Shown piece after piece: positions 44,624-54,002 of a DNA stretch of 64,000 bases. Origin of the DNA: Saprospiraceae bacterium (GTDB lineage: Bacteria > Bacteroidota > Bacteroidia > Chitinophagales > Saprospiraceae); the NCBI GenBank assembly GCA_016717265.1, contig JADKFX010000001.1, positions 2,678,501 through 2,742,500 of the forward strand, read 5' to 3'. The position numbers were made by a program, and so were the translations under genes. The notes under the pieces are model-generated. The model had not been told where the DNA came from. It did not search any database and saw only the letters and a program-made list of their open reading frames with translations. Every line of letters starts with the position of its first letter. The first letter of the stretch is position 1.

Positions 44624-45163
44624 CTATGGCCGAAAAAAACTGAAAAATGTTTCTCCATAATTTCTTGATTTCCAATAAAATGGATGTTTTTCAAATCGAT
44701 ATTGTGGATTGTGCTCCAATACTAATAAACCATTTTCTTGGATCATGTTTGCCGCTAAAATTTTGTCTGGAATTTGGTCTAAATTCGGTAACGGGTATGG
44801 GGGCCCAGCAAAAATGTAATTAAATTTTATTATATTAGTATTTATAAATACCTCATAATCAGCATTTTTTAGGCTAATAAATTCTAAAATGTCGAATTCA
44901 ATTGCAGTTTTTTTTACGAAATTTAAACAAGGCATAAATTTATCAACATACACTACGTTTTGACATCCTCTCGAAATCATTTCATAACCATGAGCTCCGG
45001 TTCCTCCAAATAGATCTAGCATTGCTATTGCTTCGAAGTCAAGCATATTGGAAAGTATATTAAAAAGGCCTTCTCGGGCGATATCTGTAGTTGGACGTGT
45101 TGGCCACTTTCCAGCAGGTGGATAAAATGTTCTGCCTTTTAAAAATCCACCGGTTATTCTCAT
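44624..45163 (-). CDS. rsmD: RsmD-family 16S rRNA (guanine-N2) methyltransferase
   Basis: A 179-aa SAM-dependent methyltransferase of the RsmD family, which methylates G966 of 16S rRNA. MRITGGFLKGRTFYPPAGKWPTRPTTDIAREGLFNIL is the typical N-terminus. The SAM-binding motif is LDLFGGTGAHGYEMISRG (49-66). The catalytic motif, normally DPPY/F in this family, reads GPPY here (Gly120-Tyr123), so the Asp is replaced. The C-terminus is normal in length. It overlaps the DUF3822 gene by 4 bases, an arrangement common in Bacteroidota. Confidence 0.9.
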   Translation of the reverse strand: MRITGGFLKGRTFYPPAGKWPTRPTTDIAREGLFNILSNMLDFEAIAMLDLFGGTGAHGYEMISRGCQNVVYVDKFMPCLNFVKKTAIEFDILEFISLKNADYEVFINTNIIKFNYIFAGPPYPLPNLDQIPDKILAANMIQENGLLVLEHNPQYRFEKHPFYWKSRNYGETFFSFFRP

Positions 45164-45738
45164 ACAGAATATTCCCCCGAGAAATTGAAATTATGCTCAA
45201 CAGCTACATTCAGAAAATAAATTTTCAAAAGGCGAACAATTTGGGACTCTGTATCAATAGATCCTAGTACGAATATTTTATCGTTGCTATTATTTAGATT
45301 AAGCGCTTCAAATACTGATTGTATATGGTATAAAAAGTCTTCCGCCGTTGAGAATTTAAAAACATTACTAAAAATTGGATCTGAAATTCTTTTGACAAAA
45401 ACAAAAGCATTTTTGTGGTAAATGCTTATATAAACACAACAATTATTTTGACAATTTCCGAACGAAATAATTTGGGATATACACTCAGCTATATGGGAAA
45501 TTTTATATTTACGCTCCTTTGCAAGGGAATAATCACCGGTCTTCAAAACATAGTTGATAAAATAGGAAGTATCCTTAAGTTCTCTAGTAATTTGTGTTTG
45601 ATTAGGATATATAGGAATCAGTTCTGATAAAATAGCAGTATTTCGCTCTGATGTTAAGCAATAATTGTTGTCAAAACAAATTCCATTAGGTTCTGCCTCA
45701 AAGTTTATGTTAGAAGATATAAATGGTGTGTTATACAT
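45160..45738 (-). CDS. DUF3822 family protein
   Basis: A 192-aa protein matching DUF3822, an actin-like (ASKHA) fold family of unknown function restricted to Bacteroidota and usually encoded beside rsmD. Supporting features are its position (4-base overlap with rsmD) and the C-terminal pattern FLYHIQSVFEALNLNN followed by KIFVLGSIDTESQIVRLLKIYF. It is shorter than many members (about 250 aa), mainly at the N-terminus, but no frameshift is evident. It is the first gene of the cluster running to the GT4 gene. A one-mismatch -7 box (TCAGTTTG) precedes it. Confidence 0.68.
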   Translation of the reverse strand: MYNTPFISSNINFEAEPNGICFDNNYCLTSERNTAILSELIPIYPNQTQITRELKDTSYFINYVLKTGDYSLAKERKYKISHIAECISQIISFGNCQNNCCVYISIYHKNAFVFVKRISDPIFSNVFKFSTAEDFLYHIQSVFEALNLNNSNDKIFVLGSIDTESQIVRLLKIYFLNVAVEHNFNFSGEYSV

Positions 45739-45830
45739 GAATTTTTAAATACAAACTGATAAATTGAAGACGCGCATTGATATGCAATATTAGTATTTTT
45801 ACACCATTCTATCAAATTTCTTATGATTTT

Positions 45831-46835
45831 ATGAAGGATATAATAATTCTTGGAATTGAATCTTCATGCGATGATACCGCAGTATCTGTAATTGTTAATG
45901 GTAAAATCAAAAGCAATTTAATAAGCAGTCAATGGATTCATAAAAAATATGGAGGTGTTGTGCCAGAGGCAGCTTCAAGACAGCATGTGGAGTCAATTGT
46001 TGAATTGACAGAAACTGCATTATTGGAAGCAGGGATCCTTAAAACTCATTTATCAGCCATTGCAGTCACCCGTGGTCCCGGTCTATTGGGTTCGTTATTG
46101 GTTGGTATATCATTTGCCAAAGCACTTACTTTAAGTTTAAAAATACCGTTAATAGAAGTCAATCATTTATATGCACATTTGATGTCGCTGTTTATTGATA
46201 ACGAGCCGAATTTTCCTATATTGGTTCTTACGGTCTCTGGTGGACATACTCAATTAACACTCATGAGAAGTTTTTTTGATCTAGAAATAATTGGCCAAAG
46301 TATTGATGATGCAGCCGGAGAAGCATTTGACAAAACCGGTAAATTATTAGGTCTTGCCTACCCTGCCGGTCCCATTATAGACTCGTTGTCCAAAGCTGGC
46401 AAAGCAATATTTAAATTTCCAATTTCAAATGTCGCAGATTTCAATTTCAGTTTTAGTGGTTTGAAAACTGCGGTTCTTTATTTTTTACGGGAACAATTGA
46501 ATAAAGATTCCGAATTTATTAAGAAAAACCTCTCCGATTTGTGCGCTTCCATTCAAACAACTATTTGTCAAACTTTAATTCAAAAATTAAAATTAGCCGC
46601 TGTTAGAACCCAAGTAAAGGCTATTGGAATTGCAGGAGGCGTTTCTGCAAATTCCCAGTTAAGAGAGGAACTGACAATACTTTGTAACTCAAATGACTGG
46701 AAACTGTATACAGCAAAATTATCTTATTGTACTGATAATGGAGCTATGATCGCACTGGCAGGGTATTATAAGTTTTTAAATCAGGAATTTGCAGAGGATA
46801 CGTTTCAGCCTTTAGCTCGTTATCCAATTATTTAA
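45831..46835 (+). CDS. tsaD: tRNA threonylcarbamoyladenosine synthase subunit TsaD
   Basis: Kae1/TsaD, the ATPase that, with TsaB and TsaE, transfers the threonylcarbamoyl group to A37 of tRNAs reading ANN codons. The start at 45831 (MKDIIILGIESSCDDTAVS) is chosen because the ATG at 45777 adds 18 residues foreign to the family; the protein is then 334 aa. The metal-binding HxxxH lies in EVNHLYAHLMS, and VLTVSGGHTQL, DDAAGEAFDKTGKLLGL and FSFSGLKTAV are further signatures. CTDNGAMIALAG marks the C-terminus. Its last 8 bases overlap the convergent mutS2 end. Confidence 0.97.
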   Translation: MKDIIILGIESSCDDTAVSVIVNGKIKSNLISSQWIHKKYGGVVPEAASRQHVESIVELTETALLEAGILKTHLSAIAVTRGPGLLGSLLVGISFAKALTLSLKIPLIEVNHLYAHLMSLFIDNEPNFPILVLTVSGGHTQLTLMRSFFDLEIIGQSIDDAAGEAFDKTGKLLGLAYPAGPIIDSLSKAGKAIFKFPISNVADFNFSFSGLKTAVLYFLREQLNKDSEFIKKNLSDLCASIQTTICQTLIQKLKLAAVRTQVKAIGIAGGVSANSQLREELTILCNSNDWKLYTAKLSYCTDNGAMIALAGYYKFLNQEFAEDTFQPLARYPII

Positions 46836-49233
46836 ATTGAATAATAGTAAGTCCTTGTCCACCGTTAATCTCTTCAGGATGAGAATAATTTTCGATGAAT
46901 TTATTTTTTTTCAAAACTTGATGAATTGATTTTCTTAAAGCACCAGAGCCTTTTCCATGCAATATTTTTATTTCTTTAATATTTGCAATGAGTGCCTGAT
47001 CCATATACTCATCTAGCATTCTAAGAGCGTCCATAGCACTTTGTCCTCTTAAATCCAAGGTACTTACAAAATTGGAAGCCTTATCAATTAACTGCACTTT
47101 AATCGAATTTTGAACTGGCTTAATAAGACTTTCTTGAACAAGTACTAATTCACTTTTATCTAAATTAAACGTAAAATGTTCGGTAATCACTTTAGCAGTT
47201 TTATCAGATAGTTCTGAAATGACGCCAATCATATTATGTTTTAGTAAACTTACTTTATCCCCAATTTTTAAAATCTGATTACCAAAATCTTTCCGTATTA
47301 ATTTTGTGTATTCCGTTGAAATGCTTAATAATTCTTCAGAAATAGCATTCACTTTAATTTTATTTTCTTCTGCTAATTGTTTTGCTTTAACTAAATCTAA
47401 TTTTGTTTTAATTTCATTTACAAGTTCCGTATGTTGATTTCTATTTAGTATACTTTGCTCGTGTTCCAACTGCTTTGTGTCCATTTTTAATTTTAATCTT
47501 TTTAATTCATATTGCTTTTGAATACCTTCGTAAGCTTTTATGATTTTATTTAAAGATTCTAATTTTTTTAAATAAGAAGTATTTAAATCAACTAATTGCA
47601 TTTTCTCTTCTTCCAGTTTGGATATTAAATCTTCCATTTTAACTAAATCCTTACCGGCTCTTTTCTTCGCGTAGTCAATTAAATGTTTAGGAAAATCAAG
47701 CTTTAAAGCAATATCCAATGCGTATGAACTTCCTGGTTTTCCAACTTGCAAAATATATTTTGGTTGCATTTTGGATTCATCATACAGCATAGCACCATTG
47801 ACTAAACCAGCTGTTGAATGTGCAAATGCTTTTAAATTTGCGTAATGTGTTGTGAGCACACCCATAGCATTTTTTTTAATAAGTTCAACCAAAATACTCT
47901 CTGCAATAGCACCTCCAATTTTCGGCTCTGTACCGCTTCCAATTTCATCAATTAAAATAAGAGATTTCTCATCAAAATTCTGAAGCAGGCATTTCATATA
48001 AGTCATCTTCGCAGAATATGTACTCAAGCCGTCCTCAATAGATTGCAAATCACCGATGTCAACCCAAATATTATTAAAAATGGGAAATACAGACCCCTTT
48101 GAAATTGGAATCAGAAATCCTTTTTGCAACATTAATTGCAATAAGCCAACAGTCTTCAAAACTACTGTTTTTCCACCTGCGTTTGGCCCAGAAATTAATA
48201 GAATTCGGTTTTTATTATTTAAGAAGAAGTTTAAAGCTTGTGGTGTTTCCCCTTTCTTCAACAAATTAATATATAACAAAGGATGAAATCCATTATTTAT
48301 AATTAGATTTTGGTCTGAACTTATATGCGGTCGAATAGCATGTATTGAAATTCCAAACCGAGATTTAGCAAGCAAAACGTCAAAGGAAACAAGTAAATTA
48401 TAGGCTTCTATAAAATCATTATTAAAAGGCTTAATTTTGATTGTCAGTAGCTTTAAAATTTTTGAAATTTCACGTTTTTCTTCTAATTCTAATTCAATTA
48501 AATCATTATTTAACTCAACACAAACTTGGGGTTCTATAAAAACTGTTTTTCCACTATCTGATTCATCAACAATAATTCCTGGAGTCTTCCGTTTATGTTC
48601 AGCCAACACTCTAAATACAAAACGTCCATTTCTAATAGATTCCTCTCCTTCTGCTAATATTCCTTGGACTCTTGCAAGTTCAAGCTGCTTCTTAAAAGTT
48701 GAGTATAATACTTTTTGAAATTTTTTAATCTTATCTCTTAAAATTTGCAACTCAGGGGATGCTTGGTCTCGAATTTCATTTACATCATCAAAAATTTCAT
48801 TAATTGATTTTAAGACAAAATTTAAATCAGGAAATAAACTAATAAAGTTAATAAGCAAAGCACAAGACTTAAGTTCATCCTTTTTAAGTAATTGTAAAAT
48901 CTGAAGCACATTAATAGCGAGCTTTCTGATTTTAATAAAGGTGTCTTTTGAAAGTTCAGCATTTTGAATTTCCAGTAGTTGCACATCTTTTTCAATTGAG
49001 TGGTACGTGGATAAATTAAAATTTACACTTCTTAAAACGGTACTTAGCTCTTCAATCAATATTAATTCATCAATTGGATTAACATTCAATTCTGAATGTT
49101 GTAATTCTAACAATCGACTTCGAGCTTCATCCGAAACAGTATATTCTGAAGCTAATTCCAAAATCTTATTAAATTCCAATAAATATTGAGCCTTTAAGAA
49201 TAAATTTTTCTTATTGTATTCCTTTTCTTGCAT
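46828..49233 (-). CDS. mutS2: Endonuclease MutS2
   Basis: An 801-aa MutS-family ATPase lacking the mismatch-recognition domain. Coiled-coil core and lever regions span about 1-300. The ATPase has Walker A GPNAGGKT, DIGDLQSIEDGLSTYSAKM and LILIDEIGSGTEP. After a second coiled-coil (about 515-640) a C-terminal Smr nuclease domain follows, with LDLRGQSAMDAL and ILHGKGSGALR. In other bacteria MutS2 acts on branched DNA or collided ribosomes, limiting recombination or rescuing translation. It is 14 bases downstream of tamB on the same strand. Confidence 0.95.
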   Translation of the reverse strand: MQEKEYNKKNLFLKAQYLLEFNKILELASEYTVSDEARSRLLELQHSELNVNPIDELILIEELSTVLRSVNFNLSTYHSIEKDVQLLEIQNAELSKDTFIKIRKLAINVLQILQLLKKDELKSCALLINFISLFPDLNFVLKSINEIFDDVNEIRDQASPELQILRDKIKKFQKVLYSTFKKQLELARVQGILAEGEESIRNGRFVFRVLAEHKRKTPGIIVDESDSGKTVFIEPQVCVELNNDLIELELEEKREISKILKLLTIKIKPFNNDFIEAYNLLVSFDVLLAKSRFGISIHAIRPHISSDQNLIINNGFHPLLYINLLKKGETPQALNFFLNNKNRILLISGPNAGGKTVVLKTVGLLQLMLQKGFLIPISKGSVFPIFNNIWVDIGDLQSIEDGLSTYSAKMTYMKCLLQNFDEKSLILIDEIGSGTEPKIGGAIAESILVELIKKNAMGVLTTHYANLKAFAHSTAGLVNGAMLYDESKMQPKYILQVGKPGSSYALDIALKLDFPKHLIDYAKKRAGKDLVKMEDLISKLEEEKMQLVDLNTSYLKKLESLNKIIKAYEGIQKQYELKRLKLKMDTKQLEHEQSILNRNQHTELVNEIKTKLDLVKAKQLAEENKIKVNAISEELLSISTEYTKLIRKDFGNQILKIGDKVSLLKHNMIGVISELSDKTAKVITEHFTFNLDKSELVLVQESLIKPVQNSIKVQLIDKASNFVSTLDLRGQSAMDALRMLDEYMDQALIANIKEIKILHGKGSGALRKSIHQVLKKNKFIENYSHPEEINGGQGLTIIQFK

Positions 49234-49247
49234 CCTTTTCTTCTAAA

Positions 49248-52200
49248 CTACTTTTTTGCCTGATTTTTTAATTCCTTGTTGAAATCATAAAATGAATCAA
49301 ACTCTTTCCGATAATTTACACCGGTACCTATTTTATGTTTAACACCTTCAATGGATTCATCACCTCGATAATATATTCTCAATTTAAGTCCTGGTACAGG
49401 TGTATTCCATTCAATAACACTTTCTGGATTAAAATAAGAGTTTCCATAAATAGCAGATTTTGATTTATAATTTCCGCCTAAGGTTACAACCCATTGATCG
49501 TTCCATAATCGGTGTTTAAGACTAAAAACAACCTCCCCTTCATTAAGTTTTGTACTTTGTTTGGTGTCTCCAATACTGGCATTGTCGAGGTCATAACCTA
49601 TATTAAAATCCACTCCCGAAATAAAATCAACATCACCAAAAGCATTACTAAGTAAACTTGAAACAAAAAGTGAAAATTGATTTGCAAGCATTTCGCTCAT
49701 CGTGTTAATAGTTGTTGCACTCAGATTAATACCGCCATCAAAACTATTATTATTCAAAAATGTACGTAAAACTAAAAGACCAAATACTTGCTGATTTAAT
49801 TGGTCCTGGTTACTCCGTAAAGATTGTATCTTACTGTCGGCAAATCCCTTCAATGTGCCTGTCAATTCAGGTAATTCAATATCAAATTTTATATCAGGTT
49901 TTAATAATGAACCGGTTAAAAGCATTATCAATTTAACATTTGTTCGTCTTTTAGCTTCCGTTTTAACTACTTCATCCCCATTTTCAATGTATTCTTGAAC
50001 GAGCAAATAAGGGGGCGCATAGAGTCCTTCATAAATAGCTTCTAAATTTATATTTGCATTCAAAGGATCTCCGGTCCAAGTTATGGTTCCTCCTCGTTTT
50101 ATAGTAAATGGCTTATTTACAAAATTATAGAGCGTAAATAAATACTCACCTTTTTCAATTTCATAAGTGCCGTTGACTGTAAAAACGCCATTTCTCAGAG
50201 ACTTAATTAATAAATTCCCCCTTCCAGATCCTTTCAATATATCTCCAGTCAATTCATCAAATACGATAGCAGTTTCAGCTTCATCGGTCATCGTGATTTG
50301 CATATTAAGATTCATTCCTAATATACTGGTGTGAAGTGGAGACTTAACAGTGTCTATAGAGTTTAGTTTGGAATTGAATTTGACAAATTTTGACTCATTT
50401 ACAACTTGGTCTGATTGAACGGGTATGCTAATTTTAGTACCTCTAAGACTTGTAACGCGCACATTCATATCCAATGCACTCAAAGGCCCGGTAAAATCAA
50501 CATCCACACTACCAAATCCATAGCCGTAATAAAATAGATTTTCACCTTTTTTCGTATCTAAAATTAGCGCTTTAGGGGCTGTAAGATTCGCCACTACTTC
50601 AAAATCATTAAAATGATCATGAATTAATTTTCCATTTAAGCTAATTGGGTTATCAAACTTATCCTTTAATTGTAGGGATTCAAATAGAATTTCATTTTCT
50701 TCAAATCGAATGGGTTGTTTGTCAAAATTTATTGGAATGCCTAAGTAATTGATACTAGTCTTGGCTTTCTGAGAAATCAATTTTCCAGTAAGATAAAGTT
50801 TATGATCTCGACTATAAAACTTTAGATTTCCGTCACCACCTCCTTCTGTATTGGAAATTGAAGAAATAAAATTTTCCAAAAATTTAAAAGGAAATGCTTT
50901 AACGCTTAAGTCTAATCCAAAGTCATAGGCCTTATATTTATAATCTCCTTTACCTAAAGGAATATTAAATGTTCCAGATCCAGAAATTACATGCTCTTGA
51001 AATATATTTTCAATTTTTAAATTCCATGGTTTATTTGCATCTGGAACAGAAAATCCCAGGCGAAATGGCCCAAAATTATCTTTGCTAAAATGAAGTTGAA
51101 ATACTTCTATATTTCCATTTAAACCATCAAACTTCTTTAAATCAGGAATTTCCACCTCAAGTGAAAATAAACCTGAAAAACCAATTGCTTTATTTCTAAT
51201 AAATTGATTTACAAAGGATATATCAAATCCATCCGTCTTTAATGAAATTCCTTTTTGGTCAATGTCATGAATGCTAATATAATGTGAAGAATCGGTTAAC
51301 TCCATTTGGCTGATGGAAAAATAATCTCGGCCTTTAATAAATTTATTTTTTTCATTGATCAACCATCTTTGATTATTAAAAAATAGGTCCTTATTTATAA
51401 AATTTAAAGAAAACTCCTGATTTTTAAGCGAGCTTTTTAAGTTGGCATTAACAAGTATATTGGTATTTGTTGAATCAAATATTTGAATGCTTGATGTGCC
51501 TTCATTGGTTTCAAAATTAGTTGTAAATTTAAAATTTCCAATGACGATCTTCTCTGAAGTTTTAATAAAATCGGTGGTTACAAGAATTTTTAAATCCTTT
51601 GAACTTAAAATTGAAAAACTAAATTTACTTGCAAAAAATGATTGAAATTCAAGATCGAATCGATTTGACTTTAGTTCAACGATTTCAGATCTTGTATCAA
51701 TATTAAAATCAACGTCCATAAACTTAAAAACTACAGGGAAAGCCAAAATTTGACTTAGCTTTTCTCCATCCCTGATAAAAATGTTTCCACTGGCTTTCGT
51801 AGCATGGTAACTTTTATTAAATTTCAAATTTAAGGTGTGCTGAATTTCTGGGTACTTAACACATAGAAAACTATAAACATCTTGTGGCAGAGAACTCAAA
51901 TTATACAATCCACCCAATTGAAAATCAGCAACATCACTTACAAACTTAGCAGCATTTAAGCCATTTATAGAAGAAAGCTCTAGTCGTATTTTTTTGAGTG
52001 CAAAAGCTTGATTATGGACTTCTAAACGTGAATTATTAACTTCAATAAATCCATTAAAATCTTTACTAAAATCACCCAAAAACTGACAGCTTAAATCTCC
52101 AGCATACGAAATTGTATCAGATGTTAAATTTAATTTAAAAAAGTTTATATGCTGAATTCGAGAATTGATATTTAACGCTATTTGATTTTTATCTCTAATG

Positions 52201-54002
52201 GCTGTGCCATGCAGATCAAGCTTTATATTTTCATCTGAAATAGAGATATCTCCTTTAAATAAATCTTTATTCAAATTTCCAATTATAGAAATATCTTTAT
52301 ATACATATTTTTTATATTCAAATGAAAAAAGTTGACCATTTACATTTGCAAAAACATTATCTCTTGAAAGCCCTGAGCCGTTTAATATTTGAGTATTTAA
52401 ATTTATAATACCAAAATCTTGATTATTTATAAGTTTACCAAGATCCAATTGAATCGCTTTAAATATTCCACTATAAGTTGCTGTTTTTTCATTTTTTAAT
52501 AACCGCACTTTGATATCAGATTGTACAATTCCTAAATCAGTCTTAAATGTTCCGAATGCTACAAAATCATTAAGATAGCCATCAAATTGCCCATTCATGC
52601 GAATAGTTCCAAATCTATCATAAGTGTCCGGAATTTTATAGTTTGGAAATAAGCTCCTGATAAAGGAAGCTTGACTTTGCAGCTGAGCTATATTAAGGTT
52701 AATTAATTCCTTTCCTTTACTTGTGATGTTTCGCAAATTAACATTTCCATTAAACGTTAAATGATTTCCATAATTTAAATTAATATTTTTAGCTTTAATA
52801 CTATTTACTTTTCCAGAGATTTCTCCTTTTAAATTTAAAACAACATCTTTCTTTAAATTTACATATTTCTCAATATTAAATTTTGGAAATAATGAAACTA
52901 AATCTAAGGGATTAAAGATACCTTCTTCAAGTTTTAAATTGTAATATGAATTCAAATAATCAATTTGATAATTATCGTCGTGACTAAAATCAGCCTGCAG
53001 TTCAATTTTTAACTTTGAGATTGGTGTCTCAATAAATAATTGCTCCAATGTTGCCTTGTTTTTATCAAGTCTAAAATTTGTAATCAATGCATTTTTTAAA
53101 GAAAAGCCATTAGAACCTTTTGCATTAAAGTGCATAAAGTCTAATTGACTCATGTCACTTGATTGGAAGAAACTCTTTAATGTAAAATTAATATTCTCTA
53201 AGTAAAAGTTATCTGTGTTTCCAGAATCTATGGATGTATAGTTTAACGTTGCATTGTTGAAGTTTATAAAATCGACCAATAATCCATAACCCATTGCACA
53301 AGTGTCTAAACCTTGTTGATCTTTCGTTGAGGTAATATTGTTATCCTTTGATATTATAATATTAACGGTAGGCCGATCCACTAAAAGTTTTCTAACTTTA
53401 AAGTAATTTATATCTGTGTTTATGGAGTCTACTGCTAAATTTAGAGAATTAAAATTTATATTTAACTCCGTATTTGGGATTATAAAACGAATGCTTGATT
53501 TGGAAAAAATTAATTTATCAAATTTAAAATTAAACTTGGCACTGGAGATGGAATCTTTAGATTTAAAGTTATTAATAAATTGCTCCAAATTAGTAATGGA
53601 TTCGTTCTCATATTGAATTATATGAAATACAGAGGAATCAATTTCAAGATTTTGTAATTGTAGGTTCTTATAATACAAAGACCACAAACTCCTGGCAAAT
53701 CCTATTTCCATATGATTCGTGTAAAATAGTGTATCCGTATGATGATCTCGAATTAAAATAGATCCTGTAAATCCTTTGAATGGGTCAAGATAAAATGAGT
53801 TAATTTGAATATCTTGATTGAATTGTTTGTTTACATAATTAAGTAACTTTTCTTTTGCATAATTTTGTACTACACTTGTTTTAAGTAACAGTGCTAACAT
53901 AAGAAAAGCAATCAAAGCAAAAGCGAATACCCTGAATGTTGTAAAAAGATATTTTAAAGACAACTTATGTAATGATCGTATTTTGGATGGTGGCGTACTC
54001 AT
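49248..54002 (-). CDS. tamB: Translocation/assembly module TamB-like protein
   Basis: A 1584-aa envelope protein with one N-terminal TM anchor (about 20-43) and very long repetitive beta structure. The C-terminal ~450 residues correspond to the TamB (DUF490) domain, with GNLLIKSLRNGVFTVNGTYEIEKGEYLF, FTIKRGGTITWTGDPLNANINLEAIYE and LLTGSLLKPDIKFDIELP. TamB-like proteins bridge inner and outer membranes for lipid transport or outer-membrane protein assembly. The partner Omp85 gene (tamA) is not nearby. It overlaps folP by 4 bases and is followed by mutS2, giving a folP-tamB-mutS2 operon. Confidence 0.92.
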   Translation of the reverse strand: MSTPPSKIRSLHKLSLKYLFTTFRVFAFALIAFLMLALLLKTSVVQNYAKEKLLNYVNKQFNQDIQINSFYLDPFKGFTGSILIRDHHTDTLFYTNHMEIGFARSLWSLYYKNLQLQNLEIDSSVFHIIQYENESITNLEQFINNFKSKDSISSAKFNFKFDKLIFSKSSIRFIIPNTELNINFNSLNLAVDSINTDINYFKVRKLLVDRPTVNIIISKDNNITSTKDQQGLDTCAMGYGLLVDFINFNNATLNYTSIDSGNTDNFYLENINFTLKSFFQSSDMSQLDFMHFNAKGSNGFSLKNALITNFRLDKNKATLEQLFIETPISKLKIELQADFSHDDNYQIDYLNSYYNLKLEEGIFNPLDLVSLFPKFNIEKYVNLKKDVVLNLKGEISGKVNSIKAKNINLNYGNHLTFNGNVNLRNITSKGKELINLNIAQLQSQASFIRSLFPNYKIPDTYDRFGTIRMNGQFDGYLNDFVAFGTFKTDLGIVQSDIKVRLLKNEKTATYSGIFKAIQLDLGKLINNQDFGIINLNTQILNGSGLSRDNVFANVNGQLFSFEYKKYVYKDISIIGNLNKDLFKGDISISDENIKLDLHGTAIRDKNQIALNINSRIQHINFFKLNLTSDTISYAGDLSCQFLGDFSKDFNGFIEVNNSRLEVHNQAFALKKIRLELSSINGLNAAKFVSDVADFQLGGLYNLSSLPQDVYSFLCVKYPEIQHTLNLKFNKSYHATKASGNIFIRDGEKLSQILAFPVVFKFMDVDFNIDTRSEIVELKSNRFDLEFQSFFASKFSFSILSSKDLKILVTTDFIKTSEKIVIGNFKFTTNFETNEGTSSIQIFDSTNTNILVNANLKSSLKNQEFSLNFINKDLFFNNQRWLINEKNKFIKGRDYFSISQMELTDSSHYISIHDIDQKGISLKTDGFDISFVNQFIRNKAIGFSGLFSLEVEIPDLKKFDGLNGNIEVFQLHFSKDNFGPFRLGFSVPDANKPWNLKIENIFQEHVISGSGTFNIPLGKGDYKYKAYDFGLDLSVKAFPFKFLENFISSISNTEGGGDGNLKFYSRDHKLYLTGKLISQKAKTSINYLGIPINFDKQPIRFEENEILFESLQLKDKFDNPISLNGKLIHDHFNDFEVVANLTAPKALILDTKKGENLFYYGYGFGSVDVDFTGPLSALDMNVRVTSLRGTKISIPVQSDQVVNESKFVKFNSKLNSIDTVKSPLHTSILGMNLNMQITMTDEAETAIVFDELTGDILKGSGRGNLLIKSLRNGVFTVNGTYEIEKGEYLFTLYNFVNKPFTIKRGGTITWTGDPLNANINLEAIYEGLYAPPYLLVQEYIENGDEVVKTEAKRRTNVKLIMLLTGSLLKPDIKFDIELPELTGTLKGFADSKIQSLRSNQDQLNQQVFGLLVLRTFLNNNSFDGGINLSATTINTMSEMLANQFSLFVSSLLSNAFGDVDFISGVDFNIGYDLDNASIGDTKQSTKLNEGEVVFSLKHRLWNDQWVVTLGGNYKSKSAIYGNSYFNPESVIEWNTPVPGLKLRIYYRGDESIEGVKHKIGTGVNYRKEFDSFYDFNKELKNQAKK

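Noticed and set aside
44604..44675. N-terminal extension of argS starting at 44675
   Set aside because: It lies within rsmD, adds 24 residues not expected before the Arg-tRNA synthetase N-terminal domain, and a better ATG with upstream signals exists at 44603.
45777..45830. N-terminal extension of tsaD starting at 45777
   Set aside because: The extra 18 residues precede the conserved family start (ILGIESSCDDT), and the ATG at 45831 is well placed.
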